From NCBI GenBank assembly GCA_009602725.1, contig WELB01000053.1, positions 411,851 through 438,273 on the forward strand: DNA of 26,423 bases. Reading direction: 5' to 3'. The notes beneath the pieces are model-generated. The model made no database searches and was not told the DNA's origin. It saw only the letters and a program-made list of their open reading frames with translations. The position numbers and the translations under genes were made by a program. This document shows positions 21,424 through 26,423 of this stretch, one piece after another (the stretch's first letter is position 1; every line of letters begins with the position of its first letter). The stretch comes from Spirogloea muscicola. Lineage: Eukaryota; Streptophyta; Zygnematophyceae; Spirogloeales; Spirogloeaceae.

Positions 21424-23596
21424 GCGGCAGCGACGCCGGCGGCGGCGAGAGCGCCGGGCCCGGCGGCGGCGGCAGCGGCATCTGGGGCAGGTGCTCCGCA
21501 GCCTGACACCAACTCAGCCTGCAATGGGGTCGATGCAGAGTCGCAGCAGTCGTCGCGAGTCGCAGGGTCAAAGCAGAGTCGAAGCAGAGCCGCAGCAGAG
21601 TCAAAGCAAAGTCGTCCAACTGGGAGTAGTCTCTCGGCGATCCAGGGCCAAGTGTTGACTCTCTTTCGGGTCCTGTGGCCGGTGGCGCAGCTACATGGCC
21701 CTGCTGGAGCGGCAGCCGGTGCCCACCAAGGCGGTCACCGCGTGCTTCCTCAACGGCGTCGCCGACCTCTTCTGCCAGGTGCTCTCAAGCGCCCCCCCCC
21801 CCGCCCCGCCGAGACCCATCCTGAGGGCTTCTAGAGTCACAGCACTTTGTGCGTCCTGCTGCAAAGACAGGCTGTGTGTGAGCCCATGTATGTGGCATCA
21901 CCGGGCAGTCCCGACGAGGCAGGTCGATGTCGGTGCGCCAAGGGGATGACCATATGAAACTGGGATCCCACCAGCATACTTGATTCCGGCCGGCAGCCGC
22001 ATCTGGCTTTGGCAGTTTGCCTATGTCTGCCTGCTGCTATCACTTGTTTGCTGATGGTTTTCAATGGGTCCCTGTTTCAGTGTCGTGCCCCCCGTCAGAG
22101 GGAGGCATGAGACAATGTATGGCTGTGGCCCTCTCAAAGCAGATCCTAAGACCTGCACCAGTATGTTTGGTGACAGCTAGCGGTGGAGAAGCAGCTGGTG
22201 GTTGACGTGCGGCGACTGGCTGGCTTCTGTGGGATTGGTCTCTTCCTTGTCGGGCCTGCCCTCCACTACTGGTGAGTGCTGAGATTGTCACGTTCTTCCC
22301 CGCTGTGCCAAAGGGTATTTGTCTATACCGTCACATAGTTGTCTCTTTTTCGTGCATCATTCGTGTGTATCGAAGGTCTATCTGTGACCTCCCTCACACA
22401 ACCAGACACCAAACCCGTTGGGAGAAAGTCGTGTGCGTTCGTTGCTCCACAATGTCTGCAAATGTACAACAGTCACCTTTTGCCCCCCTGTCCTTAAAGA
22501 CTGCGCAAGCATGCTGAAGATTCGATTGAGATGGCACAAAGGTATGGCACATTGGGGAGGGTGATCAACCTGCCAGGAACAAAGGGTGTGGTGGCTCGCC
22601 TCATCCTGGACCAGGTTCTAGTCCCTCCCTGACCTTTGACCAGCATCCCCTCTACCCTCCTGAATACAAGAGAGCTATTGATAGAGATATCAATTGTCTT
22701 ATCGGCATTGCTTCTTTTTGAGGTTTTCCAACGTACTCTTACATGGTCATCCTTTCGCTCTCATCTTGCTAAAATGCTCAACACTTGCAATCAAAGCATG
22801 TAGTGGGCTTGTCACCAGGTTGCTTCGCACTATCAGATTGTGTCTGTTGCGAAGGCTTTGTCAATGTGTTCAATCGTCTGCAAAATTTCAGGTCATCTTC
22901 TCGCCACTGTCGATTGGAGCATTCTTTGCCATTCTTTTAACTCTAGAGGGGAGGACAGACGACATCCTTTTCAAATTGAAGAGGGTCAGTTGAAAGTTGA
23001 CACTCCACAGCATCAGGCCCTCTTGACTGACGATAGGCAATCAGTTCCAAATCAAATTCGCATTGCACTGAGGTGCAGGAAAACTATGATATATCATGGG
23101 ATGAGTATATGTGAAGTCAAGTAGGCCTGTCGAAGCAATATATATCGCATATATGTCATGCCTAATGTAGCTTAATTGACCTGCATTTATCGCAGTCTGC
23201 TAGAGACTTGCAACTTGCAGTGGTTATTTGTGCCACGAAGTGTTGACATCGAGGGTTTAGCTTGGTGCAGGATTGGCTCACAGCAGTTCTGGCCAGCTGG
23301 AAGTTGTGGGTGCCCTTCCAAACCTTGAATTTTGCACTCATACCTCCTCAATTGCAAGTGAGTTGCCAACTCCACCGCTTGAGCACTCTTGACTAACAAA
23401 GGCTTTATCCACCGGCTTTACCATCTGATACGATCTTTTAATATCACGGTAACACAATTGCAGAGTGCACCATTTTGGCTTCGCCAAAGTGTGAACCCTG
23501 GAATGCTGACATAATCTGGGCTGGCTACAGGTTGCCGCTGCAAACATCATTGGCCTTGTATGGACAATATACATCTCCTTTGCTGCCCACACTTAG
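21424..23596 (+). CDS. Mpv17/PMP22-family membrane protein, 5' end in assembly gap
   Basis: Small four-helix membrane protein of the peroxisome, mitochondrial inner membrane or plastid (Mpv17/PMP22/Sym1 family); the molecular role in such algae is unclear. Exons: (gap)-21490, 21691-21778, 22177-22271, 22500-22614, 22892-22984, 23271-23357, 23531-23596. Visible order: Gly-rich leader ending GSGIWG, YMALLERQPVPTKAVTACFL with NGVADLFCQ, VDVRRLAGFCGIGLFLVGPA with LHYW, LPGTKGVVARLILDQ, VIFSPLSIGAFFAILLTLEG, then the family signature SWKLWVPFQTLNFALIP and the final helix NIIGLVWTIYISF. Exons 2-3 and 4-7 join cleanly. The direct join of the third and fourth would create TGA, so a tiny exon is probably missing there. 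The start codon lies in or left of the gap. Confidence 0.88.
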
Positions 23597-23715
23597 CTCA
23601 TTTGAGGGCTCTAGACAATTGCAGGTACAGAGGGACATATGTCGAATCAATTTGTCTACTGGATCAGGAGGAAAACATTATTACTTTGAATCTTTTATTA
23701 TATTAGTAGACATGA

Positions 23716-23905
23716 TCATTCGACTAAAGGATGCTGTAGCACGCCTAGACCTTTGTATTCTGCATGCTCAGGCACCCTTTGCTTCTTGCCCTTTTCGCAT
23801 TTCAGGTAGACTACTGTGGTGCTGGCGAACGGGAGAGGCTTGTCCTCAGGCCTGGTGCCCTTGAATGCAGCTCTTTCCTTACTGTCAATACCAGCTCTGC
23901 TGAGA
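23716..23905 (-). CDS. Candidate last exon of the minus-strand Q-rich gene
   Basis: A minus-strand frame follows a TCAGCAG acceptor-like site. It encodes AGIDSKERAAFKGTRPEDKP, LPFASTTVVYL and a basic tail ending LQHPLVE and stop. The charged, unbiased composition looks coding, and the stop sits 120 bases from the convergent Mpv17-family stop. No phase-consistent link to upstream exons was established. Confidence 0.25.
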
Positions 23906-24147
23906 GCGTTACAAATCAGCACATGATACAATTTGCTTGTCTCACACATTTTTCGGCTCCAGTGAGCAACCCCAGAAGTCCATGAGAGAGACTAACCAAT
24001 TGCGCTAAGGTTGTGTGCTCATCGGCCATTTGTCATCTGAGTGTAGCAATCTGAAAGTACAGCCTATTGAGCAGGCCATTCACAGTGGTACCTCCTCGGT
24101 GGAGTGTCTCATCTACTTGCAATGGTCTTCACATCTATGAGACGGTT

Positions 24148-24152
24148 TGTAA
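24148..24152 (+). terminator. Candidate TGTAA polyadenylation signal of the Mpv17-family gene
   Basis: First TGTAA seen on the plus strand after the stop codon at 23596, about 550 bases downstream; a second lies at 24440-24444. If used, the transcript would overlap the proposed 3' exons of the minus-strand Q-rich gene. Confidence 0.25.
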
Positions 24153-24230
24153 TTATCTTAGTAGGCATGCTGGTTTGCAGTGGCCTTCGTCTCTTATTGT
24201 GATGGAATGACTTACTTCTTTTTGCAAGTA

Positions 24231-24371
24231 CATCACAAGCCTGCTGATGCAGCTCTAGCAGTGAAAGAGGGACATATTCATCCTAGCACTGTTGCACAGA
24301 TTCCATTGGGAATTTTCAGTTCTGCTCGTGAGACTACCATGCAAATACTGCGAAATCTAAAACTTGAATGA
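24231..24371 (+). other. Open plus-strand segment after a good acceptor site
   Basis: A pyrimidine tract and acceptor (TTCTTTTTGCAAG) precede a frame encoding HHKPADAALAVKEGHIHPST and IPLGIFSSARETTMQIL, ending in TGA. It could be an alternative 3' exon of the plus-strand gene, a separate small gene or chance. No upstream partner was found. Confidence 0.2.
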
Positions 24372-24743
24372 GAGGTGTCCAATGTTTCCTTTAAGATTGA
24401 GTAGCAGAGGTTGACTGTTTGACATGTTTGTGAACATCTTGTAAAACATTCACTCTCAATCAAAATTAGGTGTGTGAAAGGCCTTCCCTGTGGTGCGACT
24501 CATCAGTAATGGCATAAGCAGCAAGTGATAGGGCGTTGGGCCACTGCAATACTTTCCCAAGTTCATCATATAGCAATGCTTCCTGGCCCTCACATGCCCT
24601 TCATGATGTCAGATCAGCAGACACATCTTGTCCCACGTGGTCACCTATGTTACACCATCGTAAGATCCTTGCTAATTGTCGAAGCACTGACTGGAGCGCA
24701 AGGTGCTGAGGCTGCATAGCCCCTAGCGTAAGGGCATACAAGG

Positions 24744-24778
24744 TGCACACCAACCTGTTATGATGAGGGTGGTGTGCA
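24744..24778. other. Hairpin-forming inverted repeat
   Basis: TGCACACCAACC (24744-24755) can pair with GGTGGTGTGCA (24768-24778), leaving one bulged A and a 12-base loop. Function unknown; it lies in an intron or spacer of the minus-strand gene. Confidence 0.4.
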
Positions 24779-24897
24779 ACAAATATGCATGAGTCACTGT
24801 GGGAAGGCAGACCAAATTGTTTAGAGCAATTACATTTCCTCGTCAGACTTGCTGCCTTGGAAAATGTCCTAGCATCCTCGTCCTTGTCTAGACATAC

Positions 24898-24999
24898 TTG
24901 TGCAGGGAGGAGCTCTGCATGTCATTGTCTGGTGGCTGGCAAAGCCACCTTGCTGGCCACCAGCCAACAACGTCCATCACTTGTTCATACACTGTCAAC
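24898..24999 (-). CDS. Candidate internal exon of the Q-rich gene
   Basis: A minus-strand segment is bounded by TTGTTTCAG and a perfect GTATGT donor. It encodes LTVYEQVMDVVGWWPARWLC, QPPDNDMQSSSLH. The splice sites are strong and the frame is open through both, but its entry phase (2) does not match the exon ending at 25182 (phase 0). An intervening exon, or a different donor for that exon, is needed. Protein family not recognised. Confidence 0.35.
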
Positions 25000-25181
25000 C
25001 TGAAACAAGAAATAGATCAGGACTGCAGGCAATTGGAAGATAAGGACACAAGATGCACATTTGCCGGGTCAGATGAAAAATATCCAGCAAGAGTACAAGT
25101 ACACCAAGACGAGCAAAGATACTAGCAGACAGTTGATGAGCAAGAGTCTTCAAGTAATCAGGCCCTTTTGTGCAACTCTAC

Positions 25182-25805
25182 CTTCCGTATAAGCGTGCAA
25201 AAGAAGGCCGAAGATTCTGATAAAATCCCGAATGCTATAAACAGGAAAAGCTCTTTGTGCTGCTGGACCAGCACTGGCTTCCTCCGTGCACTGACACTAG
25301 TAGCTGCAAGTTTCATGCAAAGGAAAACACTTGCATCAGCTTATGAGCCGTGCATACCTCCATCGACCTTGTCAATTTCGACAATTTGCGGATATGCCTC
25401 TACCACTGCTCCTATTTCCATAGCACAGTATGAGCCTTTGACAGATGTGATTGCAGATGATTAATATCTTCTTGAATATATGCTTACATTGTTCATGAGC
25501 CTGTACTTGAGTTGCTGTGCTGTGCCTGCTGTGGCTGCTGTGATTGTTGGTGGTGGGGCTGCTGCACTATTGACTGGGCTGGCTCCAGCTGTGGCAGCTG
25601 CTGCTGTTGCTGCGGCAGCTGAGGCTGCTGTTGCACCTGTATACCTTGTGGCTGCAGATTCTGCTGCTGCGGCTGCTGCAGCATCGACTGCGGCTGCTGC
25701 TGAGGTTGCTGAAGCTGCTGCAACTGGTGGGGCACTAGGGGCTGCTGTAGCTGCTGTGGCGGCTGCTGCAGTGGCTGCAAGTGATGCACCTGCTGCTGCT
25801 CTTGC

Positions 25806-25836
<31 letters not shown>

Positions 25837-25864
25837 TCGGCTGCTGCTGCTGTTGCAACTGGTG

Positions 25865-25896
<32 letters not shown>

Positions 25897-26423
25897 TTTG
25901 CATTAGCGGTGTTTGCTGCTGCTGCAAATGCTGTGCCTGCTGCGGCTGCTGCTGGGGCTGCTGCACCTTTTGTGGCTGCTGCGGCTGCTGTGGCAGGGCC
26001 ACTGACGACGTCGTCAGTGGCGGCGGCTGCAGCAGCTGCTGCTGCTGCTGCTGCTGTCGTGGCTGCTGCGCGTGCATTGACTGCTGCTGCTGGTGGCTAT
26101 GCTGCTGCTGCAGCTGCTGCTGCTGCAAGAGCTGCTGGTGCTGATGATGCAGTAGTTGTTGCTGCTGCTGATGGTGCTGCTGCATCTGCAGCTGCGGCTG
26201 CTGCTGCTGCTGCAGCTGCTGTTGTTGCTGGGTTTGCTGCTGCTGTAGTGGCTGCTTCTGAGCTGGTGCGATGTGCGTCGCTTGCAGCAGAGCCTGCTGT
26301 TGCAACTGCTGTGGCACGAGCTGTGTGGGCCCTCCCCTGCGACCTTTCCCAGCGCCGCTGGATGGCGAAGACTTTCCGGTCAAAGAGCTGCCGGGCGACA
26401 TGGGCAGCTTGGGGCTTGCTGGG
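25182..26423 (-). CDS. Glutamine-rich protein, partial at both ends
   Basis: Three exons chain in phase: (edge) 26423-25507, 25435-25358, 25303-25182. The first encodes ASPKLPMSPGSSLTGKSS and a basic GKGRRGG patch, then about 250 residues of mostly glutamine broken by H, L, P and M. This is typical of low-complexity activation or assembly regions in transcription and chromatin factors. Then come SYCAMEIGAVVEAYPQIVEI DKVDG and ATSVSARRKPVLVQQHKEL followed by FLFIAFGILSESSAFFCTLI. The frame stays open to the window edge above the ATG at 26401, so that ATG may be internal. The intron at 25506-25436 is only 71 bases, but the kinesin gene has one of the same size. Family not recognised, so no function is given. 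Confidence 0.6.
25510..26310. repeat. Interrupted CAG/CTG trinucleotide repeat tract
   Basis: Plus strand is dominated by CTG units mixed with TTG, CGG, TGG and CAT changes; the minus strand reads CAG/CAA. Pure runs reach about 8-9 units (for example near 25810-25835 and 25870-25895). Interruptions are frequent, which usually limits instability. Confidence 0.9.
25998..26021. other. 24-bp perfect palindrome inside the CAG tract
   Basis: The sequence centred on ACGT reads the same on both strands for 12 bases each side, with core TGACGACGTCGTCA. It encodes the LTTSSVALP break in the glutamine run. The core resembles a bZIP-type ACGT palindrome, but inside a coding exon this may be chance. Confidence 0.7.

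Noticed and set aside
25510-26310. CRISPR-like or satellite array
   Set aside because: The periodicity is three bases and codes for glutamine; there are no spacers or direct repeats of CRISPR length.

Overview
The window is eukaryotic nuclear DNA. Its genes are intron-dense with GT-AG junctions, introns of about 70-400 bases, short exons, GC-rich triplet repeats and retroelement debris. The proteins look plant-like, and candidate TGTAA polyadenylation signals are present, so I infer a green alga (Chlorophyta). This rests on protein style and signals, not on a database match. Gene structures were built by hand: exons were joined only where splice sites, reading phase and family conservation agreed.

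Layout. (1) 1-2241, + strand: 3' part of a mitochondrial phosphate carrier gene (8 exons, first exon cut by the window edge). Intron 1 holds a truncated retroelement tail. (2) 2242-4099: convergent 3' flanks. (3) 4100-11896, - strand: a complete 23-exon kinesin-4 (KIF4/chromokinesin-type) gene of about 1487 codons, with motor, long coiled coil and C-terminal cysteine-rich domain. (4) About 12.1-16.9 kb: an accessory, repeat-rich stretch. It holds decayed copies of one retroelement-like C-terminal domain on both strands, a large imperfect inverted duplication of an unrecognised coding fragment, imperfect 45-base tandem repeats and gag-like fragments. (5) 17296-19711 (probably on to about 20.5 kb), - strand: a P-loop kinase of the phosphoribulokinase/uridine kinase superfamily, with an extra N-terminal segment. 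(6) About 20.6-23596, + strand: an Mpv17/PMP22-family membrane protein gene. Its 5' part is broken by a 121-base T run and a 227-base N gap. (7) 23.7-26423, - strand: a gene for a very glutamine-rich protein, running off the right edge. Three exons chain convincingly; further 3' exons are only candidates.

The genes do not form a pathway: organelle phosphate import, a mitotic or transport motor, a small-molecule kinase, an organelle membrane protein and a probable regulatory protein. The order is convergent (carrier/kinesin), then divergent (kinase/Mpv17), then convergent (Mpv17/Q-rich). I found no convincing new biological system. The least explained items are the inverted duplication near 15 kb, the N-terminal extension of the kinase and the unidentified Q-rich gene. 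No tRNA, rRNA or CRISPR array was seen.
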